Origin: Heliopora coerulea
Taxonomy: Eukaryota > Cnidaria > Anthozoa > Scleralcyonacea > Helioporidae
Assembly: GCA_030142905.1 (NCBI GenBank)
Contig: JASJOG010000018.1
Coordinates: forward strand, 1,929,001 to 1,993,000
Length of the DNA stretch: 64,000 nt
Direction: 5' to 3'
Shown here piece by piece: positions 39,101-54,100 of the stretch (its first letter is position 1; each line of letters begins with the position of its first letter). The notes beneath the pieces were generated by a model. That model searched no databases, was not told the DNA's origin, and was given only the letters and a program-made list of their open reading frames with translations. A program made the translations under genes and the position numbers.

Positions 39101-42100
39101 ATACTGGGGAATCGGACCCTGTTAAATGTTATTGCGAGACATCTTGACTCGTGGATGTTCTCTTGGTTTTCCAAATGGCGAGGAGACGTCCCTCAATTAT
39201 ATAACAGCCTTTGAGTTCGTAATTTGAGAGTAATGAGTATTTTAATGAATTCAGCCAATGCAAAGCCCTGATGTTTTATTCGACTATGAATGAACAATCC
39301 TTGGGAAGTTTTATATGCAAGTTTTGACATTTCGTTTTGTTTAGGGCAACGATGGGATTCCGGGACGTATTGGCTCTACTGGCGACACTGGTGAGCCTGG
39401 CTTAAAGGGCACGAAAGGAATCTCGGAAGACGGAGATGCTGGAGAACAAGGAGAGCAAGGAGAGCAAGGACCGCCAAGTCCTGGAGGTTTGTTTTGCATA
39501 ATTGTTCATAGCACGATAACGTATGCTTAGTTTTCGATTGTTTTCTGCAAGATGCATCGAATTCCGACCAGTTGCATACTAAATGCTTCTTTACAAGTTC
39601 TGATAATAACGAAAAATTACTCTTTTAGTGAAAAATAAATGACTATCTTATCTGCAGCCTCAGCAAAAACCGCTTTGTCGGTTTTTAAGTGAAGATATTC
39701 TGAGTCCTCCCCTGCTTAATGCAGAATGACTGCTCAACGGGCTTCCTGCTGTATTACATATATAAAAATTTAAACAAATTCTACATTATCAAAAATTCGG
39801 CTGATGCAACAACAGAAGTACTTGAAATTGAGTATCACGTAGTAGACCGACGTCCCTGCAGTTTTCTTTCAGAGCACACAAATTTTAATCATCTTTCAAA
39901 ATTGATGTCCGGTTGTGCATTATCCTTTCCAATGCTCCAATTTTCATAATTTAATGTGTTTCGTCATTTGATCTCAAGTTTTTGTTTTCATTTAGGTACC
40001 AGGGAGTTGCCTGACCGTAAGTAAGCTTTCAATGTTTTTTTCTTTTAATTTCCTGTTTAATAAAGTTCCGAAGTAGAGTTGTTCGTGACAGGGAATTACT
40101 GACCTGGCATATTTAAACCGTTCTGGGAATGTAATCAGAGATGATCTCTGGTAATTTTTAGCTGTATCACAAGTCATAAAACCGAATAAGCTTATCTGTC
40201 TATCCACATCACCATCTATCCATCAATCCTCCTCCATCCATCCATCTGTCTGTTTGTTTATCCATCTGTCTATCTGCCTGGGACTCGTGACCATATCTCG
40301 GCAAGATATTCGTAGTTCAGCTGCCAAAGTACCACACCAGATTCGCAAAGTCGTAGTTCGGATTTTCAGCCGGAGGCCCAAGAATTGCATTCTTTTCAAC
40401 TACTTGCGGTTGGGTCTTAAAATGTAAGATTTTGACATTGGAAAATTTACTTTCAGTTATTGTACACTACATGCTGTGAACGTCTAATTTTTTAAACGCA
40501 AAGGGAGTCTTTGCAGATTGCTTTCTTGGTTTTGGATATCGAGAGCAAACGAGAGTTGACTTGACCGATCTATGTTGAAAGAACATTTCATTTGAATTTT
40601 AAATGCTAAATCATACTTTAAAAAAAATCCTAAAAATCATTTTGAAAACCTTTTAAACAATTAGATAGGGAATTTAAACATACGCTTAAGCAACTTTTAC
40701 GGCAACTTGTACTTACAGCGTTCTTAGAATTTCCGATTAAAAAAATTAAAGAAAAGAAGAATTTCCAGTTACTGGAGTCTATGTATTTGCAGTGTATTCA
40801 TTCCGAAGAGAGCATCATCACTGTTTCACAGCTGCGTTGGAACTTTTAATCGTAGAACAGACCGATCAGAGGTGCTTGAAAAAGTAGTTAAAGTGTAAGA
40901 AAACAACGTTCTCGATTTATCAGAACATCAACATTATGTTTGACTATTCCGGTGGTTAAAATTAATCTTTTTGTTAAATGCCATCGCCTTATAGGTGGCG
41001 TAATATTCTAGCAAGACCTAATTTCATGAAATCCGAGTGTACATGCCAAGCATTTGATGAATTTACCCATCACTTCCCTGATAGCGCCGCTATTATAAAT
41101 GCAGCCCTGGTCTCGGTAACAGGCATTGAAGCTTAGTTGGAAGAACACTCTAACAGATTCGCATGGTTGCGGGTTCTATCCCCAGCCGCAAGACTAAAGC
41201 CCAATGCACACAAGCCCAAGTACTAGGTTGAAACAAGAAATATAACAAAACTAGTATTCTTGAGGGACAGCGCAATCACTTGTATGAACGCCGGAAATAA
41301 ACAGCAGCATATTCAGTGATACTATTAGCTGGACACAAGTCCCCAAGGACTGCCAGCCTTATCTACCTCATCCCCATTTACAATGTCGATTTGTTAACAA
41401 ACGTCATTTTTGTGGGATTCACGCGCTGAGTCTGATTGTTTGTCATTGCCAAACCACATTGAAAAGGGGGAGGGCGAGGGAAATGATAGATTTATGACAT
41501 TTTGGAGAGAGGGTAATGATTTTGTAAGGTATATCGGTACGACTTGTCACTGGTTGTGGATAAATTTATCCTTCTGACACTGGAAAATATCTTTATTAAT
41601 ATATATTAAACTCCATTTCATGAAATGGAGTGTAAATGCCAAAAATTCTTTAAATATACCTCTAACGTGAATTTATGGCAGATACATAACTCGGGTTGCA
41701 GAGACCCGGGGTTATGTATCTGGCATGTAATTTCTGCTCACAGTACTTAACTGTTCTTTTCGCCTTTTTATGAACGGATCCTCTAAAATTACGATAAAGT
41801 TTAAATTTCATTGAATACTAAACTAATTGAACCGGTACATGGATTATGAAACTATAGTGTATTTGTCTTTTTGTTATTGGATAGTCTATATTTCTCCGAA
41901 CAAAATTCCTTGAGAAATGGCTTTTGTTTTCCTTGGCGGTTAAAATGCATTAAATTAATTCTCGTTCAATATAGTAAAAGGATCAAAAGGAATTCGTGGA
42001 CCCCCTGGCGCGATGGGTACGTAGAACATATTGTTGAAAGTAAATATTTTACTTATTTTGAGAGATCGTTAATAATGTCTTCTTGTCTTATACCGGTACA

Positions 42101-45100
42101 AAAGGCGACCTCGGAGACCAGGGACCACCTGGACGAAAGGGGATGGAAGGCATTTCAATCAAAGGAAATGTTGGAGAAAAAGGAGGTGCTGGGATTAAAG
42201 GTTTAAAAGGGGAGCCAGGACAGAATATAAGTGGTCCCCCAGGAGAACAAGGTTCGGATGGAATGGTTGGAGCGAGAGGTAAAGATTTCAGTACTTCAGT
42301 TAATCAAAGTTTTGCTTTAAAAAAGCATCATAGCAAACGGAAATGGATTGGAATATGTAACCGTTGTCAATTAAGGCAAGGTTTTCTTCTTAAATTTCTT
42401 CTGGAAAACGTTAAATTTACTTTTCGTTTTTTTCATACATTGGAATCTAGCTAAAAATCAGCTTATGTAATGTCTCCTACTTAATTAAGAGTGTTATGGT
42501 TAGTATTCTTCAGATTTTATCTTTTTGTTTTGTATAAGTTTTTTACCTGTTTCCCGTGTAATTTTGACGCAAACCGAATTTGAAAAAATTCTGAAAAAGT
42601 GGACCTCAATATGCGTTCTATTAGATTACGGTTTGTTAGTTGCAGCGAACCTTCCACTGAATTATGCCAAGTGTTAATACCTGACGAACAATAAAATGAC
42701 AAAATAAGCCGCAATTAATATCAGCAAGGGCGATTAAAAAAGGTGCGAACACTCCTTTAAACGTTCCATGTGAAGTTTTTCTCGGCCATAATAAGCCTGA
42801 GATGTTTAATACATAATGACTGAGGCCAACGGGATTATTGATTATAGTCTATTACAATTACTGATCCTCATCAAATGCCAAATTGTTCATTCTCTGCATC
42901 AAAGTTGTTTTCCACTAGCCGAATTTTATCGCGCGAAGTGACTCTTTCTTTTGTCTCATAGCTCTCGACCGTAACTAATGAGAAAGCTATCCAAGAAATA
43001 TCGATTTGGGCGATAAAATTCGCCTAATGAGGCGAAATCAAGGAGAAACTAAAAATGCGAACTTCTCCGAAGTAAGGGAGTAATTTTCAAAAGGTTACCA
43101 ACACTGGAAATAATCCTCAGATAGTACAATGCTTCTGAAAGTTACGTTATTTGTGAAACAAACAATATTGCTTGTATTGCCAGTCTGGTAATCAGAATAG
43201 GTTGTCAGCAGCCCGTGTGAACGCCTGTTATGCACCTTGTACTAAAACTGAGATGATAACATCACGTTTGTTGGCCAAACGGTGAACGTTATTTAGAGAA
43301 AACTCTTTTAATTATGCCTAAAATGTAAATTCGTTCAAATTTTTTGGTTATAATTATGAAGAAAAATGTTGAGACTGACACAAGATTTTTACACTTCAAT
43401 GCTTTTACGACCGTTGCCAGCTCTTTGGCACGCGAAGGTGACATGGCTATTTCGTTATCGTATTGACCCATTCTTCTCATACATGCTTTTCAAGGCAGAG
43501 GAATATTTCATGCAAGTATCAACCGTAATCCAGGAACCCCGGGTCAGGGGTTGTAATTCCGGCAAATTTTGGCTTGGTAAAGTAGGTCAAAATCCCTTAT
43601 GGGTACTAGTTTATATTTAACTTATGCATTAGGGCAGCCGAGGTGAGAGTTTATCATACATGGCAGGATTGCGAGTCAAATTAAATGCGTGTAATTTATG
43701 AAAGGATATAGTATTCGGGCAAATGAAGCGGGACACTTACCAATCAAAATGGATTAAAGACGCCCCTGCCCTCGATACACCTTAATGCCGACTACATTTA
43801 AAGTGATTGCCCAGGTTCGTCATACAATGCTTTACTTAAAATCTTATTTGCACTTGTTTAGGACCTCAGGGTGATCCTGGTGTACCAGGTCCTGACTCCG
43901 ACGAAATCGGAACTGGTATTCTTGGCCAACGTGGTGATCCTGGTCCACCTGGAGATAGCCCACCGGGACCGAGAGGACCGAAAGGAGAGAAAGGATCGCA
44001 GGGAAGAAATGGTATGTTGTAATTTTAAGACCGTGGTCGTTTGTTTTCAAATTTGATGGATTGATATTTTAAAATTACTGCTCCACGATTGATGAGAAAT
44101 TCTCTTCTTGTGTCATTCAAGAGTAAGAGTTTAAAAACGATATGATAATATAGGGTCTTACTGGGTGGTCTGTTTCCTGGTATACTTCTTTCAGGCTCTT
44201 TAATCCTCGTCTTCCCATCTGCCTTTTCACATACAGTCTCTCATCACTGGATTGCCTACCAAGCATGTTCTTCGTCCTTAGTCACTTCTTCAAGACCGTG
44301 TCTAGTTCCCTTAAATCTGCCTTCGCGAATTTGCATACATACATGGGGTACCCTGCTACAGGTATTACTCTGCAGTTAAATGATGTTATCATGTTCCTAT
44401 CATACAGTTCTAGTTCAGTTAATATCTTTACCCGCTTTTCTATCTTCAGTACAACTCTTTCCGATGCTTTTTTGTTGTTATTACAACTCGCACACCACCC
44501 AACTAAGGACAGTGGAAGGGGTCTAAGCCTGCTACGGGCTCCCAGCATCCCGCCAGGTAAGGCCGCAACAGACATTGCACATTTCAGGGAGCTTGTGGGG
44601 AAAGGAAATTTTACCATTAAAATGGATTTTAGGAAACGCCCACGGGGCCAGCCCTTACTCTGATAATTATTATTATTTTCATTACTATTATTATTATTAA
44701 TACAATTTATGAATGTGGGAATTTGGAAATATCAAGAATGATAGATGAACGTTCGCCATACTGATACTTAAAAAAAAAAAGGTTTCTGACCCCTGACGGG
44801 GATCGATTCCGCTACCGGTTGATGACCAGTTACATGCTCTAACCATTGAGCGACTGATACTCAGATTCCTAGCTAAAGTGCAAGTTCCACATGTCTGCTA
44901 CCCATGCAACAGGCACACACATCATATCATTTCATGTACAAAATAATCGGAGGAACCGAAAAATCAGAATGAGTTGGATATTCGTGTATTGGCGTAAGGT
45001 AGTGACATCCAGTGAGCGACTCTTAGATCAGATCTTGAGCCTTTAAAGGTGGACGCTGTGAAAATTTTCCGACCATGTTGCAACAATTGGATCGTGGTAG

Positions 45101-48100
45101 TTTAATGACAGCGCATGTATGCAGTTAATATAGACAGTGCTAAATATGCTCTCCCAACAAAGGGTCATCACAAGGTTGCGGGTTCGATCCCGCTCTGGAG
45201 CTCAAAAATCTCCGTCTTCTATCATTCGTACTAGTATTAGTATTAGTTTTAATCTTGGCATTAGCATTAGCATTAGCGTTAACATTAACGTTAGCATTTG
45301 CATTAGCATTTGCATTTGCATTGCATTAGCATTAGCATTAGTATTAGTATTAGTATTTCCATTCGCATTCGTAATCGTGTTCGTGTACGTTCTAGAGTTA
45401 GTAATGGTAAAGCCCACCTCAAAATTGTTGCGTGAGTTCACTTTGAAGTGCAGATGCAGCCCGAATTGAAATTTTACATGTAAGCGGGGTTTTATATTAA
45501 TTTAGTCAGATTAAATTTCTCCTTTGTGATCATTCCGAACTAAAAGACACCACAGATAGACACAATATTTGCTAAATATCTATAGGAATAAGTTGCTTTG
45601 TTGACATTGGGACATTAATTTGTAAACCAAATACTGCATCTCAAGTCTTCCAAGTAATTTCAGGATATTTTTAATGATTGGTGGAAGTACACAACAAGGA
45701 GTTTGGCATGGGCCAAATTATGACAAAATGCAAGATAAAATACATTATTTCCTTTTTCCCTACTTGGTGCTTTCTTTGCAGTCTATAACAATCGTAACCG
45801 AAATTCGTAAACCTTTTTGCCTACCCCAGCAGCTTGTGTGCTAGTCGATTGAAGCGTTTAAATGAATGCAAGTGGGGTCTATCTACGAGTCTAGTCTTAG
45901 GTATTGTAGCCTTCACCCATTCCAAATGAGAGAAAGATAAGATAAACAAGAATAACAGATTTCTTTTTGTGGATTGCAATATCTTGTAGACATGTATCTA
46001 TGACTACTCGTGGTAGACTCCGGTTTCAAAGGTTGCCCCAACTCATGAAGTGTTATAACAGTAGCGGTGTGGCCCACCGGGACAAGAGGACATTTCTCGA
46101 TGGGACCCCCATGAGTTTGTAGCTTGTGGGACCTAATGCTTTGTAGGCAATAGGCCCTTACGTTATGTTGGTTGCATAACCACCATAAACGTGACGTTTT
46201 GTGCAGAGTTATGAAACTAAAATCTCTTGTAGGCCCTACAGGGGGACACTTTTAATCATTTATGTTTTATTATCGCTGCATGTCATAATAGACCTATTTC
46301 ATCATGTCAGTTGTTTCATCTAAGTTTTTATCTTAATGAATTTAAGGTTTTCATATCTGGAATTCATATCGTATTTTTATTTACAGCAGTTTCCTCACGC
46401 CCATCTTATACCCCTTACTAAAAGTGGGCTCTTAGCTTATCATTTCCAGGCTCCTATTTGAGAGCCATGCCGCCACAGTGTTATAATTATCAAAGATTGG
46501 CAAGTACATTCACAAATTCAAACAAACTCTTGTCGAAAGAGTCCTTTTATTGAAAAGCCATGAAGAAAATCACTGAGAAAACAAAACCCACACAAACGTA
46601 AATAATTTTTCTATTCTGTTACAAATTGCTGCTCACAAAAACTTCGCAAAGAACAACAGTTAAAGAGATTTTATTGTATTTCACCAAGATTTCTGTTCAT
46701 TTGTTTGCAAGTGTGAGTTAACTTGCCAATATACTGATGATTATAACACTTGATGCTTTTAGGCAACCACGCGAACTATGGTATTGGAGATGTATTTCAA
46801 TATCAATGTTTGTCCCGAACGGTAAAAAAACTGAATATGTTCAACTACACTAATATCTGTGGAATATTTATTGTATGTATATTAAAGGGAAAAACTTATT
46901 TTAAAGGGCTGCTTAATGTTTTGCATGAACAAGTTTTAATAGCGTCGAATGTATCTCATTCATTTTTCATGTCAATGAAGAAAGCAATCAAAAACGAATT
47001 GAGACGACAAAAATTACATTAACACATCTAGAAATCATAGGTGCCAGGTAAACGAGCGACAGGGGAACGAGATTGCGTGAACCTTGGCGAGAAATGTACA
47101 ATGATGCTATTTCGTAGAGCAATGGGATCCCCTTTTCACCTCATGAATGCTGCATAGCAGAGTTTAGGAGTGTATGCGGGTAAGCAGATGACAAAGCTGC
47201 TGTTTTGTTCCCACAAGCGTAGAATATCTACGATGATTTTTAATGCAACATGTTGCCACTATAAATGCCGTTCACAAACGACGTGTTACATCCAATTATT
47301 TTTTTTTTAATTTATCAGAACATATGTTGCGATAAAATTAACTTTACAGTAGAACCTGCAAAGGCCGCATATTTTTAAACATTGACACTGTGTAACATGC
47401 ATCACCCAACTTGTTTCGCGATAAATTACGCATTCAAGCCAATCACGTTCTTGGTTGACGTTTGCATACAAAATCACAAAAATCTTTATTTATGTTGCTG
47501 GTAATGGCCGGTAGCATTCCACTTTCAATCAACAGTAACATTACAGGTTCAGCTGCTGCGAAGACGTTTCTCATTAAAATACTGCCTTACCAGCAGGTAA
47601 ATTTTATTTGTCATTTCTTTTGCATCCATGAGTCGCCCTCAATAGCATTTTGGTTATAGGAACCATTCTCAACCATTAGTACTGGAATATTAAATGTTTA
47701 CTTATATGTGCAGCAACAAAACATTCCTCTCTGACCATTTGTGATAAACACGAGCTAGCTTATTCTGGTTCTATTTCGTAATGGTTTTACGTGCATAGGC
47801 ACCTTGTCCGGTGTGCTACTGGTTATCATGCAATACATATACTTGTTTATTTATTTATTTAATATTTATTTATTTATTTATTTATTTATTAAATGTCAAT
47901 GTTAACCCTTTATGGCTAGATAAAACCTAACTTAGATTTGATAAGGACTGTACAAAATATAGTCCAAATATCTCCCCAATTTTTTTCGTGTACTGTGTTT
48001 TTACTCAAAGTTTTGGGTGTCAGGATGCTTCTTTTCGGAGTTTGTTTTACATTATGTTTTCTAAGATTGCTGGGAGGTGCATACAATTTATTTATTTATT

Positions 48101-51100
48101 TATTTATTTGCCACTGGTATTACAACTGAAAAGTGGAGATTATCAGACAATCTTACAAATGCATGAAAAATAAACAAATCAAAACACAATGATAGCAAGA
48201 ATGTTACCAATTAAAACAAGAGAAAAGTAAAAATAGTGCCAGAGTAATTGCGACAGTTTGTGCCAATCATTGCAGTGTCAGATAAGTTTAAAATTACAGC
48301 GACAAAGGAATAGGAACTGCAAAAACCGAAACAGTAATCAGTTATTGGTCAAGTTGCAGCAGCGGAGAGTTCCAGTTAAACACCGGACTGAGTTACATTC
48401 TGAACAAATTGGTCTCCATGTTCTAGGGTCGCCTGGATCCTAGAGCTATTCTACTACTTTTGCGTAATATGACTGGAGATTCCGTTTGAATTCAATAATG
48501 TTGACTCCATTTAGCCGCATCTCTATCGGTGATGTATTCCACATTCTGCACATTCTCATGAAGAAAGATATCTGGAAGGTGTGTGTTCTGCATTTTGGGG
48601 AAATAGAGGAGTTTCGGCGAAGAGGATGTTCTTGTTTTATTCTTTTGCTATTCTTCAAAAATTAATATTTTTATGTCAAGCATAAAGTTAGAATCCTATT
48701 CTGGACTTTCCATATGTCGATAAGAAAATGCTGTTGCAACATTACTTATTTAAATCACTCGGAATATTGGCCTGCATGCGAATCATGTTTGAATCCTTTT
48801 AACTTACAAATCAATAAACTTTCTCGCATTTTTTAGATTGCGATAATGTTCTCGATGTCGCATTCATTGTTGACTCATCTAATAGCACTTACAACTCCTA
48901 TGAAAAGATGCAGGGATTTGTCAAGAAGTTCATTGACGGGCTCGAGATTTCAGAAACCAAAACTCACGCTGCTTTTCTTACTTTTGCAAATAATCCTTCC
49001 CTCCAATTTGACCTCGACGACAGCTTTAACCCATCCACCTTGAAGTTGTTCGTGGATAGAGTCTCACACAGTGGAGGACAGACCTATATTGATAGGGCAT
49101 TACAAAAAGCCAACTCTAGAATCTTCAATGAAAGCTATGGGTGGAGACAAAATGTTTCCTCGGTGAGTAAAATTACCAGAAAATGAATTAGTAACTGAAA
49201 GTTAGTGTGACGGCCGATAATCGGCCACATTTCCGCTAATGGGTGATCGCCGATCGAAATCTCCGTGGTTGAGACCTCGATGAAGCGACCTTTATCTACT
49301 TTGTAAAAGGGATCATCCAGGCAGTCCTTAAAATCTCACGTGACCTGGTTCATAGTCATCAAAGTCCACTCCATTCAGGTTATTGTACGCTTTATTCAAA
49401 TGTCCTTAGGACTTCAATGATCCTTTCAAAACCTCAGCGAACAAACTGTGACTGGAACATTATTGGTGAACAGTCAAGGTGGTTAGGCTTAGGTGGTTAG
49501 GCTTAGGTTAGGCTTAGGCTCAAGGTGGTCAAGGTGGTTAGGTTAACACAAACCGTTACCCTTTTCACCATGGTGAAAGATATAAGGTAAAAACGATGAA
49601 AGGAATTAATTTATTTCTCATACGTTCACCCTGTTATTTCGTAATGGTTCGTCTGAGAACCAAGTTAAGAATTAGCTCCAAACCCATCCCCTAATTCTAA
49701 ACATGAGTTCTTCGTAGAAACATAACGACATAACGGCGTGAATATAACCACAAAGTAAAGATTACCTTCTTCATTACGTCGTTATATTTATGTCACTATT
49801 GTTATATATCGTTGTTCAATCTGTCAACGTATAGACATAAACAGAGCCAGTTATGCTTTCGTTTCTCCATATCGGTATTGTCTCTCAGGTGTGAACCTGA
49901 TTTAACGTATCGCGAGCCCAAACCATAATCCTTTTTGTAAGAGGGGAAAGAATGCCCAAAATTTAGCCATTGGTGGACTCAGGGAAGGGGCCTGGGCTTT
50001 CCCTTTTCAGCCGTTAAAAATGCCAAAGCTCTTCGAAAGTAATTTCGCAAAAATACATGGAATAATTCATCAGAGAACGTTCGTTGCTCTGTCTGGTAGA
50101 AGGTGTATTTGCGTGCTAACAGTACATGCCACTGAGATGACAAAAACAACTGTCAATTTCACACCCTCGTCCTTTTTCCTTAATATTGTTGCTGCAAACT
50201 ATCTAGCATACACATTTTTTGTAATAGTGTTAAAATAGTGTAGGTTTTGAAGAAAGTTTTAAAATACAGAAAATATTTGGTTAGACATGTAAAAAACTTC
50301 CCTAGTTGGGAAACCTACCCCCAAACAAACATAACGTCCGCCAGGGTGCCAACATAGCCATTTCAAAATCTTGGTAGCCTCTTACCTTGGGAAACCCCCT
50401 GTTCGCATATAGTGAGTCCGGCACTGTCGGCTTTGGATCATACTCCCTGAAGATTCCTTTCTCAAGTCATTGTTACAGTTTTAATTTTCTTACTTTCGGT
50501 TCCATAACCTTGTTTACTTGTTCGTGTTAAGATATGCTTTTTCTTTATGCGTGCTTTGAGTATAAGCTGTTCTATTAGATAGTATAAGGGGTTCACATTG
50601 GATAACGCAATTATTTTTCCAAAGATAATTTGTTACTAACGTTTTCTTGTCCATGCTTGGAGATGCTTTTTCTTTCTCCGTTGCCTTGAATATAAACTGG
50701 TTCATTCATTAAATAATTTAGGGGGTTCCCTTTTGGACAACTCAATTATTTTCACAAAGATAATTTGTAACTAATAGAGCTTTTTATTCTAGATATTAAT
50801 TCTTCTAACTGATGTTCAACAAGAAACAAGTGGAAAGTATACTTCCCTTGGTGAAGCTTCCCAGCCATTGAAAGACAAAGGTATTCGTCTTGTAACTATT
50901 GGCGTTGGGAACGTTAATCAGTCGCAGATGGAAATCCTGTCTCCTGATCCTCGTGATCGCTTTAATCCTGAAACCTTTGATGACCTTTCACCTCTTGTTG
51001 AGCAGATGCTTTCCGTTGGCCTCTGTCTAGGTAAACTTCCATCTATTGAAAATATTTGAGTATCTGTGCATGTAAGGTCAAGAACCAGAGAATTGTCTAA

Positions 51101-54100
51101 AACTCAAGTAAATACTTTTGTATGATGATTTAGTTTCCATTCCTTCGATGCTTTGTCCATCGATTTCTTTAACTTTTCCCCGTCCCGAGTTAGACCCCTT
51201 CAAAGTCTTCAGAAGACTGGAATCGTAGAGTGTCAATTCGACTAAAATAATCGAAGAAATATCCGAACAGAAAAAAAGTTAAAGAAGCGTAGAAGTGGAC
51301 GTACATGTTTTATCATTATGGTTTTGAGGTCGAGAGGTTATTAGTTTTCGCAACCGAACCGACATTTTCCTGTCAATAAATTAATAAATCGATCAATCAA
51401 TACTTTATTTATCCACTTAGCACTTACGAGTACGAAATTCTCGTTAAAACATCACTCTACTGAAGCGATTAGGAGAAATGCCGCTCAAAAATTATTGAAT
51501 TTTTTTGTTACCTGGAGATTTGTTTTTCTACATTTTTAAGCCCAAACTTCAGTAAAATTTGTAATAAACAGCGCCCTGCTATATGGTGATCCTTTACTTA
51601 AACGGTCACCTGTTGAAGTCCTGAAAATGTCCTAATTCAAAATTTACTGAACCCAAAGGAAGATCGAGGTAGTATAAATACTGAGCATCGAGCGCGCACA
51701 TGTCTACTTTCATGTATTGTTTCATAGCATTTACGGGTTGGTACGAGTAGCCATTTCAGCTAACGTCTCTTTTCTTTGCTTGGCTCTATTTTTTCATCAA
51801 GTAACCGTGTACGCTGTTTAAACATTCTTGTTTGAAGTAAAAAGGGGTCTTGTTATCCCTAGTACTAACACCTTAAAAAGCAGGTGAGGCGGAATTAGGG
51901 CGGATTCCTCACTGATGAGGGATACTGGTGATTCTATGTGCCTCTAAAAACTATGGACACCTAATTATTCAGATTATTACACAAATTAACGATCATTTTT
52001 TCCATGATGGATGCTTGAAGATGTAGGAAGTATTAAACTTGACCAAATTAAATTACAATCAATGACAAAAGTGTTGGGACACCTAACTTAGTTGTCGTCA
52101 AATTTGCCTTTTATCTCCCCCCCCCCCTCCCACTAAACAATGTTGTAAACTATATAGGCAGTTTGTTCAAGGTTAGCTGTGTCCGTTTGGTTGTTAGAAA
52201 GAGTGATACCATTTATTTCGTTAGGACTCGTCATACACACTAATTAAAGGTTGAAATTTGTAAATATCCCAAGATATTTTACCAATGATTGTAGCTTTGA
52301 AAATGGAAAATAAAATATAAACCCGGAAAATGTTATCTTGAGACTTGAGGTTCAAGTATAAAAATAAGGGTTTTACACAACAGCTTTACCAAGCTAAACC
52401 ACGCACGAACTCACCAAATTAGCTTTCCCTAGTGGTTCTACATATTTGCTTTAATGGAATACTTGCAATTGCTAATTTCGTTGTTTTATTTCCTGTTACA
52501 GTTAATGAACCACATTTAGTCTTGTTGATATAACTGTACATTTAATAGTTGACGGGGCATCAAATGCAACTGGTTGATAGGATCAAACAACGGTCATCTA
52601 TGTAGAGAAGTCGGTGACCCTCGTTGAAACCCACGCGTTGGGTCAGGCCTAGTTGGGGCTGTCCAGAAGTTGCTCGTTAACCTTTTGGAAACTTTCCTTA
52701 TTTTGAGCTACTTTTTACCTTTCGAGCAACTTTTTGCATTCTGAGCAATTTCTACCCGTTCTGAAAAATTGGAGCAACTTTTTCAGTTTAAATTGGTCTT
52801 ACCTTCTTAATACCTTGTTTCACGATGCTTATAGTTATTAGATTCTTTCAAAGAAAATTCAAAATGGCGGACGAAGACAATGATTATTACTCGAGTGACT
52901 CACGCGAAGAAGTTCCTTCAGATACTTTGAAGGTAGCAGCCGAAGCAGGAGTAAGTCTGAGTACTCCAGAGCAAGCTGCGATTTCAATAAAACGTAAAGT
53001 GTAGACAAATGCGTCTGAAAAGAAGCTAAATAACCGAGGCACAACCGATCTAAATGTGAGTACATGGGATACTTTATATCAGGTCGAAGGAGAGTATCCT
53101 AACTACGGTGTCAGGGAAACTTAGTTGTAATGCATGCAGGGTAACAATATGTAAAAAAAAAAGAAAAGCTCAGTCAAGAAGCACCACATTGCAGAAACAT
53201 ACAAAATATAAATATATTCTTTGCAAGAAACAAGAAAAAAGACCAGAGTATTCTACAGATGATTATAGTAAACGAAGAAAGAATGAATCCTAAAGGATCA
53301 AGATCACCCGAAGATACGAGACTCCATCGATACGTGTTTGTGGAGTCTTCGTTTACGGCTGGAATTCCCTAATCGAAAGTTAACGTTCTGGGACCATTTC
53401 TTGAAAAATATGGCCCTCGTTTGACATCCCACAGTGATATGACAGAATTTATCCTCCTGATTCTAAAGAAGGAGAAAGATACTGTTAAATCTGAAATTTG
53501 CTGCAAGTGATTATTTTACAGATGTTTTTTATTGAAGTACTTGGCTTGGGGAAACTTTCGCCATTGTGGTGCGTTTTATTCATAACCAGTGGAATATACA
53601 GCTGCGGTTTGTGGTGTTAAAGGATCTAGCAAAGAGCTGCAACGCAGAACAACTTACTTAGTGTTTAATCAATACCTGTCTGTTAAGTATATGATTAGTC
53701 CTGATCAATTTATGGCATCAATGAGGGATGGAGCAGCAGCAAATCAAGCTGCTCTGTGTCAAGTCGGTTTTTTCTTTTCCAACATGTTTAGTGTTACATG
53801 TTTTTGTCATACGTTAGATAATGGTAGAAAACACTTCGAGTTTCATGTACTACACAATGGAAGACAAGGACAGGAACAGCGATGCGTCAAACCTCAGAAG
53901 CGAGGTGGTGCAGTACGTTTGAAGACCTGAATCAAGGGATGCGGTATTTTGGGTATGTGGAGCCCTTGCTCAGAGAAAATGAAATCTTTCCTCCATTATG
54001 TCGAAGGCATCTCTTGGAACTTTTTGATGACCTAGTCAATGCTCAAGACTAAGAAACTGTAATTTCTGAAATGAATGATGCTGGCCAACATTTTGTTTCT

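Noticed and set aside
45137..45469. Ile/Ser-rich protein
   Set aside because: It is translation of the SINE and its (GCATTA)n tail.
46763..46821. Possible exon ([16 protein letters not shown]...) with good splice sites between exon 28 and the vWA exon
   Set aside because: It would enter in phase 1 but leave in phase 0, breaking the vWA frame. Exon 28 joined directly to 48837 gives an exact Asp codon and the expected DCDNVLDV start. It could only be a poison exon.
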